A stretch of DNA of 64,000 nt, taken from contig PDUO01000044.1 of NCBI GenBank assembly GCA_003008705.1, positions 126,004 to 190,003 on the forward strand, in the 5' to 3' direction. Position 1 is the stretch's first letter; the number at the start of each line of letters is the position of its first letter. Of this stretch, positions 12,174 through 22,705 are shown piece after piece. The DNA comes from Pezicula radicicola (taxonomy: Eukaryota > Ascomycota > Leotiomycetes > Helotiales > Dermateaceae). Position numbers and translations under genes: made by a program. The notes beneath the pieces are model-generated. The model was not told the DNA's origin. It was given only the letters and a program-made list of their open reading frames with translations, and did not search any database.

Positions 12174-12806
12174 GATGGGCTCGTTATGACCAACTGAGCT
12201 TCTGGAGAATATGATACTTTAGTTATGAAATAATCTGTTCATCATAGGGGGGTTGTACGATAAAAATGGCAAGAATATGCATATAGTCTGTGTTACTTTA
12301 GTTACATATGAGAAATCCCAAGTAAACATGAAATGGCTATTATTCACACTATAGCAATTGCTGCAATTTCCTCTTGTGAAAGAAGACATGAACATCGACT
12401 AAAGTCCTATACTTTGCTAACTCTAACATTTTATCTACAAGATTGTATGACAGAGCTCCTCCTATACATTTCACATGACTGATATCCCAACCTAACACCA
12501 GAGTTTCCTTCTTTACTTCCATTTGCTTTGCTCAAAGTTTCGGAATGCGGAACATCATGATCATGCCCAGAATCACATGCAAGAAAGACGGAAATCGCGG
12601 AATTCCAACTAATTTTCGCCACAAAAAGTTTAATTTACTCTCCTCTACTCTTAAGTAGGTAAGGTACTGTATGCAAAGCAACTATTTATATTAGTCTCGT
12701 CAGGGGTCCTTTATTGTTTCACCATCAATATTTTGTTTTCTTGTTCAGCAACACGACAATCCGCCTCACTTTTCTACAATTTCTTTTATTTACAAACTGT
12801 TTTAAA
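12174..12806. promoter_or_regulatory. Promoter of the Dabb gene with CGGAATGCGGAA element
   Basis: 633 bp between the regulator and the Dabb gene. At 12541-12552, about 255 bp upstream of the ATG, CGGAATGCGGAA gives two CGG triplets in direct repeat with seven-base period. The same CGGAATG unit is tandemly repeated three times (opposite strand) between the ADH and P450 genes. No gene was found in this stretch. Confidence 0.4.
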
Positions 12807-13226
12807 ATGTCGATTAAACCCATAAATCGGATCACGCTTTTCAAGATCCCAGACCCGGCAGATCAAGCAAAACTTCTTGAGATTTACAAGAAGATGCCGG
12901 AGACTGCTAAAAAGGTACATATCCAATCTCATCAATTCAATCAATCGCCAAATTACATATAAAAACCGCAAGGAAGAACAATCAAACTAACGTAAACTCC
13001 TATTTTCAAGGACGGAAAACCATATATCAAATCCGTAACAGCAGGACCTGCTTTCGCGGATCAGAGAGCTCAGGGTTATACGGTTGCTGTGTTTTCGGTT
13101 TTTGAGAGTTTGGAGGATATGAAATATTATGATGAGGAGTGTGAGGCTCATGGGGCTTTGAAGGTGTTTGCTAAGGGTGTTCATCAGGGGGTTATGATGG
13201 TTTATTTTGAGAGTGTGATGGGTTGA
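12807..13226 (+). CDS. Stress-responsive A/B barrel (Dabb) domain protein
   Basis: Two exons, 12807-12914 and 13011-13226, joined in frame to 107 aa; the 96-bp intron starts GTACAT and ends TTTCAAG. The size, the opening (INRITLFKIPD), the middle VAVFSVFESLEDMKYYDEE and the ending MVYFES match the dimeric alpha-beta barrel Dabb family (PF07876 type), usually about 100 residues. Plant members include olivetolic acid cyclase, and others are stress-induced proteins of unknown chemistry; fungal members sit in both catabolic and biosynthetic clusters. No signal peptide is seen, so it should be cytosolic. It is convergent with fumarylacetoacetase only 231 bp away and has a CGGAATG-type motif in its promoter. 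A role as a small isomerase, cyclase or carrier of an aromatic intermediate is speculation. Confidence 0.8.
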
Positions 13227-13457
13227 TTGTGTTGTTTGATTGTGTTGTGGGGATTTTGGTGGGGAAAAGATTATTTTCTGATTTGGAAGTTAGGATTTAT
13301 TTATGAACTGTATCGCTAAGGATCCGTATAAGGACTTCTAAACCATTCGATAAATCGGGGTTATACACTACTTTATATCCCTGTTTAACCTGTCTACAAA
13401 ATCCCTTGCTTAAATTCGCATTATATGGAGATATGAGTTCATAGATGATGAAATGTT

Positions 13458-14825
13458 CTACAATTTCAATGCCGGCTCAATAAGACCAGAACATTCTCCA
13501 AAGCCTATCAATCCTCCTTCCTTACCCGACCATCCACGAATAGTGATTGTATCTCCATCTTCCAAGAAACGTCTTTCTTCATTTCCTTCCAACTTGAGAG
13601 GTACCTTTCCGCCTTGAATTTGTTCCAACAAGCTTCCCTGGGTGCCCGGTTCTGTTCCACTAATTGTTCCGGAACCAAGGAGATCGCCAGTGCGCATAGG
13701 ACATCCCGAGACCGAGTGATGAGCCAACATCTGTGGCCATGACCAGAGTAGATTTGTTGCGTTCGTTTTACTGATTGTTGTTTTATTGCCAGTTGATGCT
13801 AAAATCTCGTCAGCTTTTTGATTCTATCCCAACACAATAGATAAATTTGTTGCAAAGTACTCACTCGTTATATCAATCTCAAGACTAATATCCAACGCAT
13901 TTTCCACCCTATCTTCGACCAAATATCTCTGCAAAGTCGTCTCATTCCTCATCCCCCTGGCCTCAAACGGCTTCAAAGCATCGGCTAAAACAACCCAAGC
14001 ACTAACCGTCGTCCCAAAATTCTTAGCATTAAAAGGACCCAAAGGAACATATTCCCACATCTGTATATCTCTCGCAGACCAATCATTCATAAGTACATAA
14101 CCGAAAATACATTCCTCTGCAGAATTCACATTAATTGGTTCCCCAAGTTTATTTCCTTTGCAAACGAACATGCCGAGTTCTAGTTCTATATCAAGACGCT
14201 TGCAAGGAGTGAATATGGGCGTTTTTGGTTCGGCTTTGGGATCGAGTAGGATTTGTCCCCATGGTCGACGTATTGGTGTTCCTGATACTACGACTGATGA
14301 TGCACGACCATGATACGCAACTGGTAGATGTGTATAATTCGGCTGTAAAGCATTTTCTGGTCCCCGAAACAAAACACCAACATTAAAAGCGTGATTTTTA
14401 CCAGCGAAGAAATCTGTATAATCGCCTATTTCCATCGGTAAATGATTTTCGATTTCTGATAGAGGGATCAGAGCTTTCTTTTGAAGCTGTTCATTTGTTT
14501 TTAAAATCGATGGATGGGGTGTTTCTTTTAAGAAGATGGATTGTAGATATTCTCGTACTTTTCGATGGGTTGGTCGGCCTAGTGCTGCGAAGGCATTTAG
14601 CGATTTTGAAGAGAAGACGGAGAGGTCTTTGGTGATGTCGGGTAGCATAGAGAAGCCATCTTCTTTGGCGAAGACTGTGAGATCGAGTGCATAGTCCCCT
14701 ATTGCTATTGCTGGATGTGGTGTTTTGTTTGAGGGAGTTGAGATTATTCCGAAGGGGATGTTGGAGAGTGAGAATTGGGATGTGGGTGAGATTGACAGCC
14801 AAGATTCGAGGGTTGCGGAAGTCAT
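13458..14825 (-). CDS. fahA: Fumarylacetoacetase (fumarylacetoacetate hydrolase)
   Basis: Two exons on the minus strand, 14825-13865 and 13798-13458, giving 433 aa. The intron has GTGAGT and TTTTAG ends. The protein follows fumarylacetoacetase closely: DYTDFFAGKNHAFNVGVLF with the catalytic His, the metal-binding acids in LDIELELGMF, NDWSARDIQMWEYVPLGPF, the active-site Lys in NAKNFGTT, and HHSVSGCPMRTGDLLGSGT near the end. Length is normal (about 420-430 aa). The enzyme splits fumarylacetoacetate to fumarate and acetoacetate, the last step of tyrosine, phenylalanine and phenylacetate breakdown through homogentisate, in the cytosol. The other homogentisate enzymes are not nearby, so this may be a second copy specialised for the local pathway. 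CGG-type motifs lie 190-230 bp upstream of the start. Confidence 0.93.
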
Positions 14826-15638
14826 TTTGTGGAATGAAGAGATTCGTAGTAAGAGAAATATTTTGAGAGGAAATGTTAGGTTCTGGTTGAATATTTGCGA
14901 ATAAGAGGATTGAAGTGAAAGTAATAGAAGATTGAGTTGCTTTCAGTATCTTCAGGATCCTGGTATTACAAGTCAATGAATGCATAGTAAATCCTTGCTT
15001 GGTATCTAATCCTTCTCGGAATGATATTGTATGGACTTCGGAATATTACCGCTCGAGGTCTCTCTCCCTCGCTTAAGAGCGCAAGAAAGTCCTCGCTTCC
15101 GTCGTTCCGATACCATACCGAAGTGTTAACAAACAAGTAAGAAAAGTCAAGAGGTTTCAGAATTTGGTTGGGTGCTTTTCTGTGGATCTTTGAGTCACTC
15201 GTAGAAACTTATAATTTCTTCATAGAAGTTGTGCAGGTATTTGAAGACTCGAACATAACCGTCATCTGATCAGATTAGCACTATGTAGTTAAGTTACCAG
15301 GAAATTTGTTTTACAGGAGAAACGCGATTCGGAATCATAAAATAAGGAGCAATATTATGTCACAAGTGGCTTCCAAATATTGTTCTCAAATTGGTTTGCA
15401 CGTTCTTTTAACTGAAATCCACTGTAAGTTCTTTCTTAGGACAGTTGGGGTTAATGAAAGCAAGCTTGAAATATGTACAGTACTGATTTCGTAACTCTTC
15501 ATGACTGGCATAATTGATTGCTAACAAACTGGAGCAGCAGCCACAAGTCATGAGATAGCGACCCATAGATCTCAAGCTTTGTAAAATATTGTATAAAGAA
15601 TATCAATTGAAGACCAGCCCAAAAACTATATAAGCTCT
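14826..15638. promoter_or_regulatory. Promoter of fumarylacetoacetase with CGG motifs; 3' flank of ADH
   Basis: 813 bp between two minus-strand genes. CGGAATG occurs at 15017-15023, and CGG-N7-CCG (CGGAATATTACCG) at 15039-15051, close to the fumarylacetoacetase start. These resemble Zn2Cys6 sites and the CGGAATG units in the ADH/P450 promoter. The remainder is AT-rich with no supported gene. Confidence 0.4.
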
Positions 15639-17018
15639 TCAAGATAAGTCTATGACAACTCTTCCTTGGATTTCTCCGGCACTCAAACGATTAAAGATCT
15701 ACCACAATTATGTCAGTCATCCTTAATTCTGATTTTTAAGTGGAAATTTGCTTACTTCAGTCAAATTCTCCATTTTATCTACAGTGTAATGGCATTTAAC
15801 AAGACCTCTTGCCACAAAACCCAATGCTTCAATAGCCTCCTTTCTATTCCCAATGGCGGATCCTAAAGTAAGAAAATATTTAGCGTTGTTTCTTTTAATT
15901 CTGAACCTTTTGATGCACTTACCCACAATCTTGAACTGCTGATTTGTGATTCGCCCAGGAAATGCAGTTTGGATTGGAACAGCCACTCCTTCCGGCATAC
16001 CAACGCAGACCAAAGTTCCTAAAGGTTTCAAAAATAGCAAAGCTTGTTCGTATGACTTGTTAGCGGCATTAACAACCAATACAGCATTCGCACCACGACC
16101 ATTATTGGCGATCTTTTTGACCGTGGCCTCAAGTTCGGCATTCGTGTATTTTGTGAAATCAAGGAATGTCTCAGCTCCACAAGATTTTATCAAATCACCT
16201 TTCGAGTCGTGATCTATGGCAATTACTCGAAGTCCCATCACGCGTGATGCATACTGCACAGCAAGGTGACCGAGTCCTCCACCAGCACCACTGATTACTA
16301 TCCAGTCTCCAGGTAAAGTATTGGACTTCTTGAGTGCAGAGTATACTGTAAGACCAGCGCATAGAATAGGAGCTGCTTCTGCAGAATCTACTCCGTCGGG
16401 GATCGGAGTAACGTAGTGGGCGGATGTCGCAACATATTGCTGGAAGGTACCTGGTGTATAATACCCTGAGATTTTCTGCTCTGTGCAGGTATTATCGTCG
16501 CCTTCCAAACATGCATCTAATATACAAATACATTTAGCAGTCGTCTTATGCAGTGAGGTATACTTGAATGGTTTGAGGCACAGCGACGTACCACAGCTAC
16601 CGCAAACATCTGCAAGCCATTTGATTCCAACACGGCTCCCTATTGGAGGCGACGAGACATTCGGACCATGCTCGACAACAACACCAACTCCTTCATGTCC
16701 ACCGACCTGACCTACAGACTCATGTTAGCAATTTGATGTAAACTTTAAAACTTCTAAACATCCAATAAAAGAGTATGAATACCTTTCAAGGTTGGGAAAG
16801 GCAATATGGGCCATGATTGAGTGCACACAGCCAAATCTGAATGGCAAACACCCGAATGCGTCCTTCGATCATACGTCAATTCGGTCCAAAAAGGTAAATC
16901 AAGGGACGTACAATTTCACTAAAATTTGACCTGTTTGGGGCTTTGGCATCTCTAGGATTTCGACAGCTGTCTTCGCCGTACCTGGCTCTGAATACACAAC
17001 AGCTTTATTCTGGGACAT
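15639..17018 (-). CDS. Zinc-dependent alcohol dehydrogenase (medium-chain, Adh1 type)
   Basis: Six exons on the minus strand: 17018-16912, 16862-16783, 16711-16592, 16516-15923, 15862-15756 and 15698-15639, joining to 355 aa. The last 19-residue exon (IFNRLSAGEIQGRVVIDLS) restores the usual ADH C-terminus; without it the frame would read into intron sequence. Catalytic zinc ligands are seen in THSGVCHSD (Cys42) and GGHEG (His68), and structural zinc cysteines in CGSCDACLEGDDNTC. The cofactor fold is marked by ISGAGGGLGHLAVQYA. It oxidises or reduces an alcohol/aldehyde pair with NAD(H), probably in the cytosol. It shares a 940-bp divergent promoter with the CYP504-like P450, which suggests joint control. 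It could process an aromatic alcohol or aldehyde feeding phenylacetate, but primary-alcohol metabolism is equally possible. Confidence 0.9.
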
Positions 17019-17958
17019 TGTTACTACTACTTGTGGAAGGTTTTCAATATCGGATAAAGATGAAATTGCCCTTATAAACAACTTTTTAATTGGTATTTGA
17101 GGACTGACGCTATGTTCTTGACGCGAAAACTCGTTCACAAAACCCGAGGGCCGCAAAGTAATGCAATGCAGGGTGCTTTGCTCGCTTAAGGAATCTGGGG
17201 GTCGGCATCTTTCTTACAGCGGAAAACTTTCCGGGGTCTGGGGAACTCCACATTCTTGTTTCAAAGTGGTTATTAGGATGTCATTTAGAAGACCTACGAG
17301 TAGACAAAACGAGGTACATACATTTAAGTAGTTACTAGAGTTGTATTATTTGGTATATTTAGTTCGTCTAAGTACATTTCAGGCTCGGATCTATTAGAAG
17401 TGTACAAGTACTATGATCGCTTATTGCACTTTTGGAAGTGAAACGATGATATTGAAAATGGTACCTAATGTTTAATCTTGTCATTTTATTTGACACTTTT
17501 CTGTCCCCATAAAAATCGTGGCAGTTGTATATACTTCTCTAAACTCTTGATAAGACGAGATCCTATTGACCCAAACGGTGTAAACGGAAAAGACATTCCG
17601 CATTCCGCATTCCGCTAGCCGAACTTACTCTGCTGTATGGTAGCTAGTGGTGTGGGACAAAGTCAATCCCACCCCGCACTTCGCCTTAGAACGCTGCCCC
17701 GCAATGGATTCAGATAGACCAAGACAAGCAAACAGGTCTGGTCCACCACGGAACTGAAGGAACTAATCGTCGCGGTCGGCAATTCACATTGGGGATTGAC
17801 TAGCGTTGCATGATGCTTCACTTCGCAATAGTTCATTTGAAATATCTACTGATCAACTGGTAGTTGCCAAATCCCATTTAAGTGCCTTCGTTGTCACTCA
17901 AGTCAAGACAAACTCTCTTGGTCCCTCTTCTGCAATCCTCGTTCCTCTATTTCCAACG
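17019..17958. promoter_or_regulatory. Divergent ADH/P450 promoter with three tandem CATTCCG units
   Basis: The two start codons face away from each other across 940 bp. At 17594-17614 three perfect CATTCCG heptamers follow head to tail; read on the minus strand this is CGGAATG three times. CGG triplets spaced by seven are plausible sites for a Zn2Cys6 activator. A related CGGAATGCGGAA lies upstream of the Dabb gene, and a CGGAATG upstream of fumarylacetoacetase. Confidence 0.5.
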
Positions 17959-19643
17959 ATGGCTCTCAGCAGTGCCACTCAGTTTATCCAGACAAGTTTC
18001 ATTGAACATCCTTTACAGTCACTCGCAATTAGTGTCTTCTTCGTGCCCNTATTGTATATCATAGTCAATGAATTCGTACGCAAAGGAGCTCGAATTCCTA
18101 ATCTCGATGGTCCAGCCGGTCTGCCTCTGATCGGAAACCTGTGGCAGATTCGCACGAATGCAGCTGAAACGTACCGTAGCTGGGCAAGGAAGTATGGTGG
18201 TGTCTATCAGATACAGTTGGGAAATATTCCGATAGTTGTGGTCAATACAGCCGCAGCTGCCAAGACTATATTTGGCCAAAATGCACAAGCTCTGAGCTCT
18301 AGACCTGAATTCTATACCTTCCATAAGGTATGTAGTCTCCAGTCTATAAGCCGATATTATCGCTAACCTTACCTCAGATTCTCTCCGACACAGCTGGAAC
18401 AACCATTGGCACGTCTCCATATAGTGAATCTCTCAAGAAACGCAGGAAGGGGGCTGCTTCGGCTCTAAACAGACCATCAGTACAGTCTTATGTTCCACAT
18501 TTAGATATTGAAACAAAAGACTTTTGCAGCGAGCTCTTGAACTACGGAAACGCTGGCAAGACAGCCGTGGACCCTATGCCAATGATTCAGCGTCTCAGTC
18601 TAAGTCTTGCACTTACTTTAAATTGGGGCGTTCGGATGGATTCACAAGAAGATAAACTCTTCGCTGAGATCACGCATGTTGAGGAAGAAGTCAGTCGATT
18701 CCGCAGCACTACAGGAAATCTGCAGGATTATATTCCACTTCTCCGAATCAATCCTTTTAATCTAGGCTCCGCCAGAGCAAGAGAGATGCGAGACCGTCGA
18801 GACGTCTACCTCAGACAACTTAACCAAGACCTCGATGATCGGATGGCTAAAGGAACGCATAAACCATGTATCCAGGCTAACGTGATTCTTGACGATGAAA
18901 CCAAGCTTAATAAGGAGGAACTGACATCGATCAGTCTCACTATGCTTTCTGGTGGTCTCGACACAATCACAACCTTAGTCGCTTGGAGTATTGCTTTATT
19001 AGCACAACGGCCGGACATTCAACAAACAGCGCATAAGAAAATTCAGGAATACTTTGGAGATGATAAACCTCTCTGCGATGCGCTCGACGACCAAAAATGT
19101 CAGTACATTGTCGCTCTTGTTCGCGAATGTCTACGATATTACACTGTTCTGCGTCTTGCGTTACCACGTGCTTCGGTCAAGGATGTTACATACAATGGTG
19201 TGTTGATACCAAATGGAACCGTTATATTTCTCAATGCCTGGGCTTGTAATATGGGTAAGTTAAATTCTTCACATCTCTCGCACATTGCTCTATTTAGTCA
19301 TAAACTAACAGCAATTCCAGACGAAGCGGTGTGGGAATCACCCGAGGAATTCCGTCCTGAGCGTTGGATTGAGCAGCCTGATGCACCTATGTTCACATAC
19401 GGGATAGGATATCGAATGTGTGCGGGCTCACTGCTTGCAAATCGAGAACTCTACCTTACCTTCATTCGCTTAATCAACTCCTTCAAGATTGAGAAGGTTG
19501 ATGATGTTGATCACCATCCGATAAGTGGGAATTCGGACCCAACAAGTTTGGTAGCTATGCCAGAAAGATATAAGGTAAAGTTTGTCCCGAGAAATGAGCC
19601 TGCTTTGGTAAAAGCTCTGAAGGAGTTTGTTGTTGTGGAGTGA
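17959..19643 (+). CDS. Cytochrome P450, CYP504-like (phenylacetate hydroxylase type)
   Basis: Three exons, 17959-18327, 18378-19254 and 19321-19643, giving 522 aa. The ATG at 17959 starts a short lumenal lead and one membrane anchor (about residues 15-40), then the proline-rich hinge DGPAGLPLIGN. The I-helix reads SGGLDTITTLVAW, the K-helix ExxR is ECLR (about residue 373), and the heme loop is YGIGYRMCAG with the ligand Cys near 449; the usual Phe at the start of that loop is Tyr. The I-helix and heme regions (GLDTITTLVAWSIALLAQRP, then CAGSLLANRELY) resemble the CYP504 family, which hydroxylates phenylacetate or 3-hydroxyphenylacetate on the way to homogentisate. Fumarylacetoacetase nearby fits that route. 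It would sit in the ER membrane with a reductase partner. Base 18049 is an unresolved N, leaving one anchor residue unknown. Confidence 0.85.
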
Positions 19644-19940
19644 GTAGTCTGCGAATCGGTGGAAATGTGGACTTTGGTTTGCCGTAGCCATGAGTGTTAT
19701 GCAAAAATTGGATGTCGAGAGAATATATAACCCCGGATGTCATAATCGAAAAATACTGAATGATTTTTGTCTGAGTTTCTAAGCAAGAACGTGCCTCTCT
19801 AATATTCGAGATTTTTGCAGAAGGTGGTCGTGTGAAATAGGGCCAAAATTCAAACGCTAGAGTTTGGCTAAGATCAAACTCATACGTTTTTTATATAAGC
19901 CTATTGAAAACTAGACAAATTCTTGTGTGTATATATATTA
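19644..19940. other. 3' flank of the P450 gene
   Basis: AT-rich spacer between the P450 stop codon and the O-methyltransferase relic; nothing coding is seen. Confidence 0.5.
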
Positions 19941-20420
19941 TTACGAAAATTCTGACGAACTCTCACCACCAATTTCCTGTACAGTCTCTATCACTAACAG
20001 GTTACTACCAACGGGTGTTTCTACTCGAGCAAACCTCAACATTGGGTCCGCTCTTTCATTGAGCTTTTCCACTTACTCAATGTTCGCTCTAAAGAATTAA
20101 ACATACGATAACCTACTCATATCCATTACCACAATATATTTCTCTCGTAGTGGATGGAACACGCCAGATTCAGGCACGACAGTCTCACAAATTATCAACC
20201 TTGTCTTCGCCATCATTCTCAGCGCAAGATTCCTTAGTATTCGAACAGCATCATCATCTGGCCAGTCATGAAGGACCAACCGTACCAGGAAAACATCGGG
20301 TCCTTCCACAGGATTCGTATTGCCTTTAGCCTGATCTTGAGCTATGATCTTGAGTCGGGGAGGCTTTCTTAGCGATTGCAATGGAAGCTCCTTCAGTAGA
20401 GCCACCAACCTAGAAACCAT
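19941..20420 (-). pseudogene. O-methyltransferase pseudogene (COMT/AflP-type C-terminal half)
   Basis: On the minus strand the segment DVFLVRLVLHDWPDDDAVRI, followed by RLIICETVVPESG, is the hallmark of plant/fungal-type SAM-dependent O-methyltransferases (PF00891). The frame then breaks twice. After MDMSR the homologous NSLERTLSKW continues in another frame near 20100, and after SKW another shift near 20065 leads to KLNERADPMLRFARVE and an ending up to the TAA at 19941. The N-terminal half, including the dimerisation region, is missing upstream of about 20420, where low-complexity AT-rich DNA begins. So this is a truncated, twice frameshifted relic. Its position beside the P450 suggests the block once had a methylation step or was once part of a larger biosynthetic cluster; that is inference. 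Confidence 0.75.
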
Positions 20421-21272
20421 TAGCCACTAGTTACTATAGTGATTGATCAGTAAAAAGACATTATAATGCCATAATCGGTTAGTACTATGGATTCCTGAAG
20501 AAATTGTCCGCATACTCTTGTGAGAGTGTACCACCGAATAGCATCAAAAGGTCATAGAGCAAGAAACTGGATCTGACGAGCGGCAGCAAGGAGATCAGCT
20601 TGAGATACAGAGCTTTACGAAGCACGATGTCACGGGATCACACTAGTAATAGTGCTCCTGCCTTGTATATAGCTTCAGCTTTGGGCTCTTCCTTTCTCTT
20701 CTTCTATTCTTGCTTTTCTGACCCCGCTTCTTCGTCCTACACACAAGACCAGGGCGTATAGCTAATAGTAAGTTTAGGTATTAATTTCTTTTATTATATG
20801 CATATACATATATATATAGAGAGAGAGAGAGGTAGACTAAGGTAGAAGCTTTTGCTTCTTCTTAAAAATTATAATTATAAAGCTAAAGTAGGCTTAGGGT
20901 TTAGTAGAGCTTAGATATAGTTGGCTCCTCTTTAATTACTAATTCTCTATTTGTGCTCTAAGATATAGATCAAAGCATGTGTATAGTTCTGCTAAGGTTT
21001 AATTTGGTCGAATAATATTCCGTTCTATTTCTGTTTACTTAGGGGATATGCAAGTACTATTCATTTTCTTTTCCTTATTGTCCATATCAGGGTAAGATAA
21101 GGGCTAGATAGAGCTTCTGTTTTGATTGGCAACACAATGATGTACTACTTCCTTGTAGGGCACTGGTCACAGGCATTCAAGGCATATAATAACTTGTATT
21201 CAAGTCTTCCCACAGATAGATAGACAGAATCAATTCAATTCACACCCACGTCAGTCAGTTCCTAACAGTTAT
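20421..21272. other. AT-rich low-complexity spacer with microsatellite
   Basis: No gene supported. A TA-rich then GA-rich microsatellite lies at about 20790-20833 (TATATATAGAGAGAGAG type). The area borders the truncated methyltransferase and may mark an old deletion or a decayed transposon. Confidence 0.5.
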
Positions 21273-22268
21273 CTAGAATTCATCTAGGACACCGAGAAGC
21301 TCCAAAGACATAGTCCACATTTTGGCCTCTTTCTCACCATCGTAGGCCCAAGATGCATGACCAGGACCCCACTGCCCTGCAGATGATTCGTACGGTTTGG
21401 AAATTTGACAATCTTCCAAATATTTCCCCCCAGTACCCTCAAGCTCCTTTGCTACTGCAGCCCACACAGTTGTTGCAGCACCCTGTTCCGCACTCTTCAT
21501 CAATTTGGCAAAAGTCTTGTCCTCTGCATATCCTGCCATCTGGGCGGCCGGGATATGTCGTGACAATTCGGTATTGATGGAACCAGGGTGGAGACTGAAG
21601 GCGTGCAGGCCACTAGAGCCATACTTGCGCTCAATTTGGTTAGCTGCCCAAAGACTTGCTGTCTTGCTCTGTCCATATGCCTTCCACGGCTCATACTCTC
21701 CGTCCATATTGATATTTTCAAAATTGACCTCAGAGATCCTATGAGCTACTGAAGAGAGTATAACCACGCGAGAAGCGAATCCGGGCGTTGATGATGCCAG
21801 AAGAGTTGGCTTTAGAAGGAGGAAGAGGAGAAGGTGGGCGAGATGATTGATACCCAACTGGGTTTCAAAGCCGTCCTTTGTACGGCCTTCGGGAGTTGTC
21901 ATAACCCCAGCATTTTCGATCAGGATGTTGAGTGACTTTGATTTTGAGAGGAAGTCTGAAGCACAGGCGCGAACACTCTCTAGAGAGGTAAGGTCGAGCG
22001 TCAAAAGATGAACACGATCAAGGTCAAGCAGGCTACCAAGGGCAGATTTTGCCTTTGCCACATCTCGAACAGTGAGATAAAGTGTCGCGCCAGTTGTGGC
22101 GAGAGCTCGAGCAGTTTCGACACCAAGGCCGGAAGAACAGCCAGTGATGAGGATAGTTTTATCGGCCCATTTCCCTTTAATGCCCTCATTTTGGACAATC
22201 TGTTGGGCGGTTGGTCGGGCATCACCAGGTCCATTGGGGGATTGATGTACTGCAGTATATGAAGACAT
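21273..22268 (-). CDS. Short-chain dehydrogenase/reductase, retinol-dehydrogenase-like
   Basis: Single exon of 331 aa on the minus strand. The ATG at 22268 is preferred (MSSYTAVHQSP); the open frame runs further up but without a better start. The cofactor motif TGCSSGLG is at about 42-49, ENAGVM supplies the NAG motif, LSSVAH the catalytic Ser, and YGQSK the YxxxK pair. A Thr/Arg after the Rossmann strand (TVRD) suggests NADP preference. The overall pattern fits the WW-domain-oxidoreductase/retinol dehydrogenase-like SDRs common in fungi. No signal or transmembrane segment is clear. It marks the right edge of the metabolic block, separated from the P450 by a methyltransferase relic and 850 bp of AT-rich DNA; whether it acts in the same pathway is unknown. 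Confidence 0.88.
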   Translation of the reverse strand: MSSYTAVHQSPNGPGDARPTAQQIVQNEGIKGKWADKTILITGCSSGLGVETARALATTGATLYLTVRDVAKAKSALGSLLDLDRVHLLTLDLTSLESVRACASDFLSKSKSLNILIENAGVMTTPEGRTKDGFETQLGINHLAHLLLFLLLKPTLLASSTPGFASRVVILSSVAHRISEVNFENINMDGEYEPWKAYGQSKTASLWAANQIERKYGSSGLHAFSLHPGSINTELSRHIPAAQMAGYAEDKTFAKLMKSAEQGAATTVWAAVAKELEGTGGKYLEDCQISKPYESSAGQWGPGHASWAYDGEKEAKMWTMSLELLGVLDEF

Positions 22269-22705
22269 AGTGAATTGATAACAAGAGATTTGGGCTGAAT
22301 AGTATTTTGTGTTGAGGATGAGAATGATGAAGGAATTGAAGACTGATTTGACTGTTGGGATTCTAAGATTGAGGGAGAAAGAGGGCTTTATTATACTATT
22401 CACTTCTTGGTAAGACAAGATGGAATGTCTATTGTTAGCAAGCTAATCCCCTAGAGCAATGTATGCAGAAGTTGAATTTGATGCATAGGTTCGGACTTTA
22501 ATCACGGAGATACTACTACTGTACCTTTCGTACAGTAGTACAGTATCCCTTCTCTGAATATGGGGCCATTGCCCATGGGTGCTTGGTGGCCGCCACTCGC
22601 TACCCCTGAAGAGATTTATATACGCGGCCGCCTGCTCTGTAATAGTTCCGCGTGCGTGGAGCGGCGGGGCGATCGTAGGATTTTCGCACATCGCTTAGCT
22701 TTCCG

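Noticed and set aside
15035..15124. Possible stem-loop or tRNA-like fold (ACTTCGG pairing with CCGAAGT)
   Set aside because: Only seven paired bases across about 75 bases, and no tRNA box A/B or acceptor stem.
15722..15755. A 34-bp intron at the end of the ADH gene
   Set aside because: Too short for this genome and gives a truncated protein; a 57-bp intron (15699-15755) restores the standard ADH C-terminus.
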